NCBI GenBank assembly: GCA_025964935.1
Contig: JAOPXW010000387.1
Location: 1-9,457, forward strand
Reading direction: 5' to 3'
DNA length: 9,457 nucleotides
From: Friedmanniella sp.
Lineage (GTDB): Bacteria; Actinomycetota; Actinomycetes; Propionibacteriales; Propionibacteriaceae
The notes beneath the pieces were generated by a model. That model was not told the origin of the DNA. It was given only the letters and a program-made list of their open reading frames with translations, and ran no database searches. Position 1 is the first letter of the stretch. Each line of letters starts with the position of its first letter. Positions 1 to 6,593 of the stretch are shown here, piece by piece. The position numbers and the translations under genes were made by a program.

Positions 1-275
1 ACGGGCTGTCGACCCAGAGCGGTCCGGGCGTCTCACTGCTCGCGGTCCTCGGTCTCGTCGCCGGGCTCACCCTGCTCATCACCCGGGTCTACCCGCGACC
101 GATGTTCGCTCTCTTGATGGGCGTCTACCGCTGGGGCTACCGCGTCCTCGCCTACGTCGCCCTGATGCGCGACGAGTACCCGCCCTTCCAGCTCGACCAG
201 GGTGCGGCAGATCCGGGTGAGCCGCCGCAGCCCGAGCCGGTGACCGCACCTGAGCCGGTCACCGTCGCCGGCTGA
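1..275 (+). CDS. DUF4389-type membrane protein, C-terminal end (5' truncated)
   Basis: The reading frame is open from base 3 and stops at TGA 273-275, giving about 90 visible residues; the start lies outside the window. The visible part has a hydrophobic helix (roughly LLAVLGLVAGLTLLI), then a conserved-looking stretch with VYPRPMF, YRWGYRVLAYVALM and DEYPPF. The pattern of a helix, RW..RV.AY and D.YPPF is how DUF4389 proteins end. These are actinobacterial multi-pass membrane proteins of unknown function. A short acidic, proline-rich tail with a repeated PEPVT motif follows and is probably cytoplasmic or disordered. The codon use (GC-rich third positions) agrees with the rest of the window. 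The family call rests on pattern memory, not a search; no enzymatic role is claimed. The next 711 bases carry no confident gene, so this is probably the last gene of its transcription unit. Confidence 0.75.
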   Translation, partial: GLSTQSGPGVSLLAVLGLVAGLTLLITRVYPRPMFALLMGVYRWGYRVLAYVALMRDEYPPFQLDQGAADPGEPPQPEPVTAPEPVTVAG

Positions 276-284
276 CGATCGGCC

Positions 285-333
285 CAGAGCGGCGGTCGAG
301 GTGGCTGCTCAGGTCACCGCGGTGACCGCTCTG
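285..333 (+). terminator. Nested palindromes downstream of the DUF4389 gene; candidate factor-independent terminator
   Basis: Ten bases after the stop codon, arms CAGAGCGG (285-292) and CCGCTCTG (326-333) are perfect reverse complements. Between them and overlapping the right arm lies a perfect 16-bp palindrome, GGTCACCGCGGTGACC (312-327). The position and GC-rich stems fit a transcription terminator. No T-run follows, which is common in high-GC actinobacteria. A perfect 16-bp palindrome could equally be a protein-binding operator, so the functional call is inference. Confidence 0.45.
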
Positions 334-407
334 ACGAGCCCCACCAGCAGGACGCCCGTGCTGGGCGCCAGCTCCGGGCGTCCTGTCGTCTGGCTCGGCG
401 GGGCCGG

Positions 408-563
408 TCAGCGCGAGGGCAGCTCGATGACGGCCGCGACCGAAAGGACCGCGTACGCCGCCGAAATCGGGAACGCGCCCAAGGCCCCCATCAGGAACGG
501 CGGGTAGCAACGTATCCAGGGCCCCATCAGGACGGCGGGTAGCACCACCTCGAGCAGGTCCCG
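408..563 (-). pseudogene. Possible remnant of a membrane-protein C-terminus
   Basis: Read on the minus strand to TGA at 410-408, the frame gives RDLLEVVLPAVLMG, then PPFLMGALGAFPI, SAAYAVLSVAAVIELPSR and stop. This looks like one or two hydrophobic helices and unlike the Arg/Gly/Pro-rich text of the other frames. Upstream the frame degenerates into Gly/Arg-rich text with no domain. The duplicated segment at 483-544 lies inside it: removing one copy would join VVLPAVLMG directly to ALGAFPISAAYAVL in one smooth helix. Just beyond the stop, another minus frame reads APSTGVLLVGLVRAVTAVT and stop, which also looks like a membrane segment, so a frame break is possible. No family was recognised. It may be chance composition. 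Confidence 0.2.
483..544. repeat. Imperfect direct duplication (27 and 25 bp, offset about 36 bp)
   Basis: Copy A is at 483-509 and copy B at 520-544. Both read GGCCCC, then ATCAGGA, then CGGCGGGTAGCA. They differ only by one C missing from the C-run and one A missing after ATCAGG in copy B. The 10-base spacer (510-519) is unique. The two single-base indels make this look like a local slippage duplication in non-selected DNA. Confidence 0.75.
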
Positions 564-731
564 GACGGGCCGAGCAGCACCGCGGAGGCGCGGGCCCGTC
601 CCGAGGCCCGACGAGCGAGGCCCCGTACGACCCGGCTGGTTCATCCCGACGACGCCGAGGTCGAGCAGACCGTCACGACCCACACCATGGTCGTGCTCGC
701 CTCAGGCGTCCTCGTCCAGGGCCTGACCTGA
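543..731 (+). pseudogene. Possible fragment of a C-terminal coding end
   Basis: After an in-frame TAG at 540-542, one plus frame runs to TGA at 729-731. Its last part (about 642-731) reads HPDDAEVEQTVTTHT then MVVLASGVLVQGLT and stop. This is more protein-like than its surroundings: an acidic helix followed by a hydrophobic helix, loosely like the last helices of TetR-type regulators. The upstream part is Arg/Ala/Pro-rich and has no start with a ribosome-binding site. It is listed as possible debris; a chance open frame is at least as likely. Confidence 0.15.
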
Positions 732-762
732 CCAGTCCTGACCTGGCCTCGGTCCGACTGCT

Positions 763-886
763 TGACCCAGCTTGCAACCTGGGTCGAGGGGCAGAAACCT
801 GGGTAGACATAGGTTTCCGGTGCCTGACCCAGCTTGCAACCTGGGTCGAGGGGCAGAAACCTGGGTAGACATAGGTTCCCGGTGCC
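763..886. repeat. Two-copy 62-bp tandem repeat with internal hairpins
   Basis: Copy 1 (763-824) and copy 2 (825-886) abut and differ at one base (T816 against C878). Each unit has an inverted pair ACCCAG/CTGGGT (765-770 and 779-784 in copy 1, 8-base loop). A second pair is GAAACCT/AGGTTTC (794-800 and 811-817 in copy 1); the T-to-C difference breaks one pair of this stem in copy 2. The 9-mer AACCTGGGT occurs twice per unit (776-784, 796-804, 838-846, 858-866), so ACCCAG can pair with alternative partners. The unit resembles a palindromic intergenic repeat, possibly dispersed in the genome. The single mismatch implies recent duplication or gene conversion. Confidence 0.9.
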
Positions 887-986
887 GGACCAGGCGGACT
901 CTGTCGTGCCGGGCTCGGGGTCGTTCGGCCCTTCCCGGCCGTGCCGCCGCCGACCAGGCTGGAGGTCAGGCCACCCGAGGAGATTC

Positions 987-1745
987 ATGGCGCTCACCAC
1001 CCCCGCCCATTCCGAACCGCAGACGGGCCCCGTCCCGCGGGGAGCGTCCGGAGGGGCCGACGCGCGGCCCGGCTTCACGAGCAGCGCCCGCACCGTCGGC
1101 CTGGTGTGCGCCGTGGCGACCGCGAGCCTCAGCCTGCTCTACCTGGTTCCGCTGCTGGCCGGGCTGGCCTCGTTGCCGTCGTCCTCGACCCCCATCGGAG
1201 AACCGTGGTTCTCCATGATGGAGATCCTCATCCTGGTGATGGCGCCCTTCCTGCTGGGGACGATGGTGGCGGTGCAGGGCTGGGCCCGGCCGGCGGACCA
1301 GGCTTACGGCTCGCTCGCGGTGGTCTTCATGGCTCTGCTGACCGTGCTGACCTGCAGCGTGCACTTCGTCATCCTGGCCCTGACCCGCCGACCGGAGTTC
1401 AGCGCACTGCCCTTCGGCCAGGTCTTCGTCTCGTTCCACTGGCTGTCGGCGACCTACGCCCTCGATGTCCTGGCCTGGGACGTCTTCTTCGCCCTGTCGG
1501 CCCTGTGCGCGGCGCTGGTGTTTCGAGGTGGCGGCCTGGTCCGGGCCATCCGGGTCGCCCTGCTGGTCAGCGGCTTCGTCGCCCTGGTCGGGGTAACCGG
1601 AGTGGTGCTCAACCAGGTCCCCCTCCGCAACGTCGGGATCGCAGGCTACGCCGGGGTGTTTCCGGTCGCGGCGGTGCTGCTGGCGATCCTGTTCCGTCGG
1701 ACGGCACCGAGCGGGGTGCTGGATCGGGTGAACAGCGGGCGGTAG
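987..1745 (+). CDS. Polytopic membrane protein of unknown function (252 aa)
   Basis: The start is ATG 987, preceded at 978-983 by AGGAGA a few bases upstream; an upstream in-frame extension would run into the tandem repeat and is not protein-like. Residues 1-35 are a polar, probably cytoplasmic leader. Hydrophobic segments follow at about 36-62, 76-97, 108-132, 156-179, 187-208 and 218-236, giving about six helices. Features that stand out are FHWLSATYALDVLAWDVFFALS (helix 4) and LNQVPLRNVGIAGYAG before the last helix. I recognise the general look of uncharacterised actinobacterial integral membrane proteins but no named family, and no catalytic or transport motif is visible. The last 100 bp overlap the convergent gene at 1646-2635. 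Since the last helix (GYAGVFPVAAVLLAILF) lies in the overlap, this frame is the one under coding constraint there. Confidence 0.8.
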   Translation: MALTTPAHSEPQTGPVPRGASGGADARPGFTSSARTVGLVCAVATASLSLLYLVPLLAGLASLPSSSTPIGEPWFSMMEILILVMAPFLLGTMVAVQGWARPADQAYGSLAVVFMALLTVLTCSVHFVILALTRRPEFSALPFGQVFVSFHWLSATYALDVLAWDVFFALSALCAALVFRGGGLVRAIRVALLVSGFVALVGVTGVVLNQVPLRNVGIAGYAGVFPVAAVLLAILFRRTAPSGVLDRVNSGR

Positions 1746-2635
1746 AGCACGAGGGCGAATCCCGAGAGGGCGATCGACAGGCCGGTGAAGCCCACCGTCA
1801 TGGGAACGGAGGCGTCGGGGTCGGCGTTGAGCAACATGTTCCAGGTCATGCCGGCGACGGACCAGCCGAGCAGGGTGTAGCCGCCGACGATGGCGTAGGC
1901 GGGCTTGCGGGCCCAGGCGTGGTCCCGCAACAGGCCGATCCCGACCGCCAGGGCCGCCGGAACGACGATCCCGAGGTCGTAGAGCTTGACCACCCAGAAG
2001 GTGTTGGGCAGGTCGAGATAGGCCGCGCCGCGCGGTGGGTCGGCCAGGGCACCGACCAAACCGGGTAGGTGCAGGCCAAGTGCGACGAACGCGGCGATGA
2101 CCACCAGCAGCACGCCGCTCACGCGCCGGAGCCGTCGGGTGGAGACGGGCAGGTCCTCGGGCCGCACCTGGCCCCAGCAGTGCAGCACCACCGCCGAGGC
2201 CAGGACAAACAGGGCCAGGAGCAGGGGGAAGAACCGCTCGATGTTGCCCGGCCGGGCGAGGTACTCGTTGCCCAGTACCAGCTGGGAGTAGGTGTACATG
2301 GCGAAGGTTCCCGGGGCCAGCGCCAGGACCGGGGCGGCCGGGTGGGCGCGCCACGCCAGCACGGCTACCGCGAAGCAGGCCGGGGCCACCACGAACAGGG
2401 CGGCCAGGTCGCCGCCGCGGACCTGGTTGAGCCCCGACGCGCTGGTGCGGAAGTGGATGATGTCGAGCACGAGCGGGCCGAGTACGGCGTACGCCACGAT
2501 CAGCACCCCCAGCCCGGCCATCCCGAGGCTGAGCGTCCGCCGGGACACGTCGCTGGACGGGGCCACCGCGTCACGCCGGCGAGGGTGCGGCGACGGCTCG
2601 GCAGGGCCTGGGCTGGTCAGGTGGTCAGTACTCAC
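1646..2635 (-). CDS. Multi-pass membrane protein of unknown function (329 aa)
   Basis: The GTG at 2635-2633 is the best start: the frame stays open upstream, but that part is Arg/Gly/Pro-rich and not protein-like. Only a weak GCGAG stands before the GTG. Residues 1-35 are polar (His/Pro/Arg-rich). About eight hydrophobic segments follow, near 38-61, 76-95, 100-121, 133-153, 171-194, 220-237, 246-266 and 276-297. Conserved-looking loops include FAMYTYSQLVLGNEY, DLPNTFWVVKLYDLG and GMTWNMLLNADPDASVPMTV. No known family or enzymatic motif was recognised; a transport or sensory role would be guesswork. The last 30 or so residues are hydrophilic, lie within the convergent gene, and look like read-through past an older stop. 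It lies 262 bp downstream of the SHOCT gene on the same strand, so it may have its own promoter. Confidence 0.75.
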   Translation of the reverse strand: MSTDHLTSPGPAEPSPHPRRRDAVAPSSDVSRRTLSLGMAGLGVLIVAYAVLGPLVLDIIHFRTSASGLNQVRGGDLAALFVVAPACFAVAVLAWRAHPAAPVLALAPGTFAMYTYSQLVLGNEYLARPGNIERFFPLLLALFVLASAVVLHCWGQVRPEDLPVSTRRLRRVSGVLLVVIAAFVALGLHLPGLVGALADPPRGAAYLDLPNTFWVVKLYDLGIVVPAALAVGIGLLRDHAWARKPAYAIVGGYTLLGWSVAGMTWNMLLNADPDASVPMTVGFTGLSIALSGFALVLYRPLFTRSSTPLGAVRRNRIASSTAATGNTPA

Positions 2636-2897
2636 GGGAACTCGCTGTCGCTCGGTCGGGCGGCTGCCGAAGGGGTTCCCGTCGGCCTGCTCCCACCTTC
2701 CGGGTCGGGCGGCCTGTTCGCCAGAGACCGAAGTCCCTCCGCGGGCACCATTACCCAGCCGAGCGAGGCGGCCGTGGTCTCCGCGGGGAGCCGGGGCGAC
2801 CCCGACGACGACCGCCGAGCTCAATCCGGGGAGCAGGGAACGGGGAGTAGGTGAACTGGATACCCATGGCGGGCGACCTCCGACCGGCCCGCGCCGA
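2636..2897. other. 262-bp gap between the SHOCT gene and the 329-aa membrane protein gene
   Basis: The frame of the downstream minus-strand gene stays open through this stretch but encodes only low-complexity Arg/Gly/Pro text. A weak inverted pair GACCGG/CCGATC (2882-2887 with 2894-2899, one wobble) overlaps the stop of the SHOCT gene and could be a poor terminator. I see no convincing -10/-35 pair and no further repeat. Confidence 0.5.
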
Positions 2898-3452
2898 TCA
2901 GATCCCGTCCCACAGCGCCCGCTTCCGCGCCTCGAAGTCGGCCGCACTGAGGCTGCCGCTGTCCCGCAGGGCCCGGAGGCGCAGCAGCTCCTCGATCGGG
3001 TCGGGCGGCGCGCTCACGGTGCCGCTGAGGACCTGGCGGGCCTCGGCGGCGAGGGTCTCGCCCTGGTTGCCGAGGATGTCGTCGATTGTGTAGGTGCCGT
3101 CGGGGCAGGTGAGGACGACGGTCCCGATGACCTTGTGGGTCTTGCCCTCGACGGTGTGGACCTCGGGCAGCGGCACGCTCAGCGCCACGGGCCCCTCGCT
3201 GCGGCGGCCCCGGAAGAAGATCCGCCGGTCGGTCAGGACCAGCAGACCCCGCTCGTTGTCGTACCGGCCGTCCACCATCCGCAGCACGGTCTCCTGGTCG
3301 GTCAGCGACGCCCCCAGCCTCGCGAGCTGCTGGTCGGTGCGCTGGTCGGAGACCATGGTCTGGGCGGCGGCCAGCACGTCGGGTCGCAGCCCGAAGCGCT
3401 CCAGCCGCTCGGCCAGAGTGGGCTTGCGGAACCACTGGCGGAAGTCCGCCAC
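2898..3452 (-). CDS. PH-like and SHOCT domain protein (184 aa)
   Basis: The start is GTG 3452-3450, with a strong ribosome-binding site (GAGGAGG, minus strand of 3458-3464) five bases upstream. Residues about 50-145 look like a bacterial PH-type beta domain. It includes VLRMVDGRYDNERGLLVLTD, then RRIFFRGRR and a strand-rich DGTYTIDDI, close to the arrangement in YvbH/bPH-like modules. Residues about 151-182 (DPIEELLRLRALRDSGSLSA then ADFEARKRALW) are a typical SHOCT motif, a short C-terminal oligomerisation helix pair. There are no membrane helices and no signal peptide, so the protein is probably soluble or peripheral. SHOCT proteins have no single function; membrane association or scaffolding is possible. 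It starts 39 bp after the stop of the 670-aa membrane protein and is probably co-transcribed with it. Confidence 0.88.
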   Translation of the reverse strand: MADFRQWFRKPTLAERLERFGLRPDVLAAAQTMVSDQRTDQQLARLGASLTDQETVLRMVDGRYDNERGLLVLTDRRIFFRGRRSEGPVALSVPLPEVHTVEGKTHKVIGTVVLTCPDGTYTIDDILGNQGETLAAEARQVLSGTVSAPPDPIEELLRLRALRDSGSLSAADFEARKRALWDGI

Positions 3453-3491
3453 GGACGCCTCCTCACCACTGTCGGGGCCCGGCGGCAGGCG

Positions 3492-5504
3492 TCATCCGGG
3501 GCGGGCGGCTCGATCCGTCGCATCGGCGGCGGTCTCCGGCGAACGTAGCAGCACCCCGGTCCGCAGGGCGACGACGCTGACGGTGAAGGCGGTGGTCAGG
3601 GTGTACCAGACCGTCACCCCGCCGTCGTTCAGCACGGTGCCCAGGACGGCGGCGGCGAGGGCGGCCGCCGCGGTGGTGCGCAGGGTGCTGAACCTCCCGA
3701 GCAGCGGGGGCAGGCCGCGACGGAAGACCAGCCACCAGACCACCGCCCCGAGCAGCACCGATCCGAGCCCGGCGGGCGTGAGCAGGGACTCCCCGGCCGC
3801 GGCGGCCTTGCGGGCGATCACGTCCTGGGCGTCCCCGTCGAGGATGCGCTGCACGAAGGCACCCAGGTGGCTGCGGGCCGCCGGTCCCCGTCGCCAGTCC
3901 AGCCAGGAGATGAGGGCCGCGGCGAGGACCGACGCGCCACCGACCGCGAGGACCCGACCCCAGGTGATCCGCAGCCCCGACCAGACCAGCAGCAGCCCGA
4001 GCAGTACCGGGGTCAGCACGATCACCCCGCCGAAGTCGGCCCCCATCGTGGGCCAGCCCTCCGTGGCGACGACGCCGAAGCCGACCGTCGCGGCGACCAG
4101 CAGCGCCGTGCGGGGTCGTCCGGCCGCGCGCCACCGGTGGGCGAGGTAGCCGACGAGGAGCAGGGCGGCGGAGGCGTACACAGCGAACGTCACGTTGCCG
4201 AAGCCGTACCAGCGGCCGCCGTTGACCGGTCGGGAGTTCAGCATCGAACCGGGCTGCATGACCGCTCCCAGGGCGGCGTCCGCCGCGAAGACGACCACGG
4301 TGCCGGCCGCCGCGACCACGGCGGGCGGGACCCGGAGCCACCGGGCGGTGACCAGGCTGAGACCGGTCAGGACGAGCACCAGCAGGCCGACGGTCAGGCT
4401 GAGGACCAGTCCGGGACGCGACGTCGCCGCCCACGGCACCGCCCCGGTCAGCACCATCGCCGTGGGCAGGTTGGCGGCGAGGGCGACCAGGAGCCGGGCC
4501 GCGGCGTACCGGCGGCGGCGCAGGGCGAGCACGAAGAGCGCCGCCAGCACGACCCCCCCGATCCCCACGGCGAGGTCTCCGCGCAGCACCGCAGTCGAGA
4601 GGGCGTCCAGAGCCGCCAGTCGGTGCTGCGCGGCGGCCGCCGTGACCGGGCCGGGGAGGACCTGCAGCGGCGAGCCGTCCACGGGCAGCGCGGTATCGGC
4701 GGCCCCGCCGCCGAAGTCGATCACCGTCCGGGTCAGGTCGGCCAGGGTGAGGACACCCTCCCGTCGGGTGCTGCCCGAGGTCAGCCAGCCGGCCGGGGCC
4801 GAGCCGAGGACGTACGCCAGCTGCGGCGCAGGGTCCGCCCGGCCCGGCGGCGGGCCGATCCCGGTGACGACCAGGCTGGTGCCGGCCCGCCCCGCCAGCC
4901 CCGCGACGATGGCGTCGCTCCGGTCCCCGCCGTCGACCAGGGTGACGGGGCAGCCGCTGGCCAGCCCGGCGGCGACGAAGGCCTCCGCCGTCTGGTAGCG
5001 CGCCACCCTGCCGTCGGGACGCGCCGCGGCCAGGGCGGCTCCCGGGCCGACCGCCGCGACGCAGCCGGGCATCGAGGCGGCCAGGGTGCCGAGCCGGGCG
5101 TCCCCGTACGCGGCGGCGGCGGCGCTCAGACGCTGCGACCAGTCGGTGACCCGACCACCCTCGACGACCGGTGAGCACAGCCCGCCGACCCCCGCCCGGC
5201 GACCGGCACCCAGCGTGGTCCAGCCCGCGGCGGCACAGTCGCCGATGTAGCGCGGCCGGACCGACATCGCCCCGGCCTGGGCCTGCGGCTGCCGGTCGAG
5301 CACGTCGCGGTCGACGCCCCCCACCTGGTAGCGGCCGGTGACCCCGACCACGACGAGCCGCTCGCCGGTGAGGGTCAGCGGTACGGGGGTCGGGCGGGCG
5401 CTCGCGGCCAGCCGGAGCCCCACGAAGGCGGCCAGGACCAGCAGCCCGACGACGACCAGCCGCACGGTGCCGGTCGTGGTCCGCCGACGCGAGACCTCGG
5501 TCAT
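3492..5504 (-). CDS. Large membrane protein with an extracytoplasmic phosphatase-like N-terminal domain (670 aa)
   Basis: The start is ATG 5504-5502, 18 bp after the upstream LacI-type gene's stop; there is no good Shine-Dalgarno, so coupling is likely. Residues about 13-33 form an N-terminal signal anchor. Residues about 40-305 are probably outside the membrane. They carry four cysteines (90, 110, 148, 185) that could form disulfides, and a stretch with VVTGIGPPP, GWLTSGSTRREGVLTLADL and TRTVIDFGG that resembles the end of an alkaline-phosphatase/sulfatase-like fold. I cannot identify a complete metal site. From about 312 on are some ten hydrophobic segments. Conserved-looking loops are GSMLNSRPVNGGRWYGFGN (419-437) and TEGWPTMGADFGG (481-493). 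I recall similar proteins as conserved actinobacterial membrane proteins of unknown function. A role in envelope polymer assembly is speculation. Confidence 0.8.
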   Translation of the reverse strand: MTEVSRRRTTTGTVRLVVVGLLVLAAFVGLRLAASARPTPVPLTLTGERLVVVGVTGRYQVGGVDRDVLDRQPQAQAGAMSVRPRYIGDCAAAGWTTLGAGRRAGVGGLCSPVVEGGRVTDWSQRLSAAAAAYGDARLGTLAASMPGCVAAVGPGAALAAARPDGRVARYQTAEAFVAAGLASGCPVTLVDGGDRSDAIVAGLAGRAGTSLVVTGIGPPPGRADPAPQLAYVLGSAPAGWLTSGSTRREGVLTLADLTRTVIDFGGGAADTALPVDGSPLQVLPGPVTAAAAQHRLAALDALSTAVLRGDLAVGIGGVVLAALFVLALRRRRYAAARLLVALAANLPTAMVLTGAVPWAATSRPGLVLSLTVGLLVLVLTGLSLVTARWLRVPPAVVAAAGTVVVFAADAALGAVMQPGSMLNSRPVNGGRWYGFGNVTFAVYASAALLLVGYLAHRWRAAGRPRTALLVAATVGFGVVATEGWPTMGADFGGVIVLTPVLLGLLLVWSGLRITWGRVLAVGGASVLAAALISWLDWRRGPAARSHLGAFVQRILDGDAQDVIARKAAAAGESLLTPAGLGSVLLGAVVWWLVFRRGLPPLLGRFSTLRTTAAAALAAAVLGTVLNDGGVTVWYTLTTAFTVSVVALRTGVLLRSPETAADATDRAARPG

Positions 5505-5522
5505 GCGGAGCGTGCAGCCAAC

Positions 5523-6584
5523 CTAGGCGTCCCGCCCGTTGAGCGCCGGGGCCAGGACGCGGCTGCTGGAGCGGCGGATGATGAGCTCGGGCACGAAGCG
5601 GACACTCTGGTGCTGGTGGGGCCGGTCCTCGTCCTCCGCCTCGATCTCCTCGAACAGGAGCTCGGCGGCGCGGCGGCCGAGCTGGGCGCGGGGCTGCCGG
5701 ATGGAGGACAGCGGCACCGCGGCGGACTCGGCGAAGGAGATGTCGTCGTAGCCGATCAGGGCCACGTCCTCGGGCACCCGCAGCCCGTGGGTGACGAAAC
5801 CCTGCAGCAGCCCGATCGCGAGGAGGTCGTTGACGGCGAAGACCGCCGTCGGGCGTTCCCGGTCGCTCAGCATCGCCAGCTCCCCGGCCGCGTAGACCCC
5901 CGAGTGGGTGTCGGTCGCCCGGGTGGACACGGTCAGCAGGGAAGCGTCCGAACCGTGCTCGGTCCGGGCCAGCTCGGCGCCGGCCCGACGGTCCCGCACC
6001 TGGTGCAGCTCACCGGGCCCGCCGACCACCGCGATGTTGGTGTGCCCCTGCCGCAGCAGGTGGTCCACGGCCAGCCGGCCACCCTCGACGTCGTCCACCG
6101 AGACCGAGCAGTAGCCGGTGCCCTCACCGGTCCGGTCGACGATGACCACCGGGATGCCCCGCTGCCGCAGCTGCTCCACCCGCTCGTTGAGCCCGCGGAT
6201 CGGCGCGCACAGCACCCCGCGGACGCGCTGCTGCTCGAACAGCAGCAGCTGCTCGCCCTCGCGCCGCTCGTCGGCGGCGCTGTTGCCGACCTGGACGGAG
6301 TAGCCGCGCTCGTGCACGAGGTCCTCGACCCCGAGCAGCACGTCGGTGAAGAACGGGTTGCCGATGTCCATCACGACCATGCCGACGGAGCGGCTACGAC
6401 CGGCCCGGAGCTGGCGGGCCGACTCGTTGGGCACCCAGCCGAGCTTCGCGATCGCCACCTGGACCCGCTCGCGGGTGGCCGCGGTGACCATGTCGGGGGA
6501 GTTGACCACGTTGGAGACGGTGCCGAGCGACACCCCGGCCAGGGCCGCGACGTCCTTCATGCTCACCGAGGTCTTGCGCACCAC
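5523..6584 (-). CDS. LacI-family transcriptional regulator, probable regulator of the rhamnose genes
   Basis: The protein is a DNA-binding repressor of the LacI/GalR family. With the start at GTG 6584 it has 353 residues, the usual length. The helix-turn-helix is at about 9-28 (MKDVAALAGVSLGTVSNVVN), followed by the hinge (ESARQLRAGRSRSVGMVVMD). The periplasmic-binding-like effector domain includes GNPFFTDVLLGVED, IPVVIVDRTGEG, VDDVEGGRLAVDHLLRQGH, TAVFAVNDLLAIGLLQGF and LIGYDDISFAESAAVPLSSI. The start was chosen from GAGGAGGG at 6601-6594, nine bases upstream; a GTG at 6659 would add 25 unlike-family residues, has no Shine-Dalgarno, and coincides with the probable promoter. Adjacent rhaB and the fused rhamnulose-phosphate aldolase suggest L-rhamnose or a derivative as effector; that is inference. 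It leads a likely unit with the 670-aa membrane protein and the SHOCT protein. Confidence 0.9.
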   Translation of the reverse strand: MVRKTSVSMKDVAALAGVSLGTVSNVVNSPDMVTAATRERVQVAIAKLGWVPNESARQLRAGRSRSVGMVVMDIGNPFFTDVLLGVEDLVHERGYSVQVGNSAADERREGEQLLLFEQQRVRGVLCAPIRGLNERVEQLRQRGIPVVIVDRTGEGTGYCSVSVDDVEGGRLAVDHLLRQGHTNIAVVGGPGELHQVRDRRAGAELARTEHGSDASLLTVSTRATDTHSGVYAAGELAMLSDRERPTAVFAVNDLLAIGLLQGFVTHGLRVPEDVALIGYDDISFAESAAVPLSSIRQPRAQLGRRAAELLFEEIEAEDEDRPHQHQSVRFVPELIIRRSSSRVLAPALNGRDA

Positions 6585-6593
6585 CGGGGTCCG

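Larger units (their letters stand above)
276..986. other. 711-bp gap with no confident gene; repeats and possible gene debris
   Basis: No open frame here has both protein-like composition and a credible start with a ribosome-binding site. The gap holds, in order: nested palindromes (285-333), an imperfect duplicated 25-27 bp segment (483-544), two short protein-like fragments on opposite strands (408-563 minus, 543-731 plus), and a 62-bp tandem repeat (763-886). The last 100 bases (887-986) are GC-rich leader sequence of the next gene, with no clear -10 or -35 that I can defend. The mix of frame-broken protein-like stretches and local duplications suggests a decayed region. Confidence 0.6.

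Noticed and set aside
763..886. CRISPR array
   Set aside because: Two directly abutting 62-bp units with no unique spacers, and no cas gene nearby.
763..886. Insertion-sequence or transposon end
   Set aside because: No transposase frame, no matching inverted copy at a distance and no target-site duplication in the window.
834..986. Upstream extension of the 252-aa membrane protein to a TTG in the tandem repeat
   Set aside because: The added residues are encoded by the repeat and a GC-rich leader, are not protein-like, and the ATG at 987 has its own AGGAGA.
966..2354. A 462-codon minus-strand open frame across both membrane-protein genes
   Set aside because: It is a GC-driven shadow: Arg/Gly/Gln/His-rich, no domains, and it contradicts two frames that each give clean transmembrane helices.
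2636..2947. Upstream extension of the 329-aa membrane protein frame, overlapping the SHOCT gene
   Set aside because: The extension is low-complexity Arg/Gly/Pro text and would overlap a well supported gene; the GTG at 2635 begins the protein-like part.
3453..3491. Terminator between the 670-aa gene and the SHOCT gene
   Set aside because: The 39-bp gap has no stable inverted repeat and carries the SHOCT gene's ribosome-binding site, so read-through is more likely.
3463..5178. A long minus-strand open frame antiphase to the 670-aa gene
   Set aside because: The translation is Arg/Gly/Ala/Pro text with no helices or motifs; the overlapping frame has a signal anchor, helices and conserved-looking loops.
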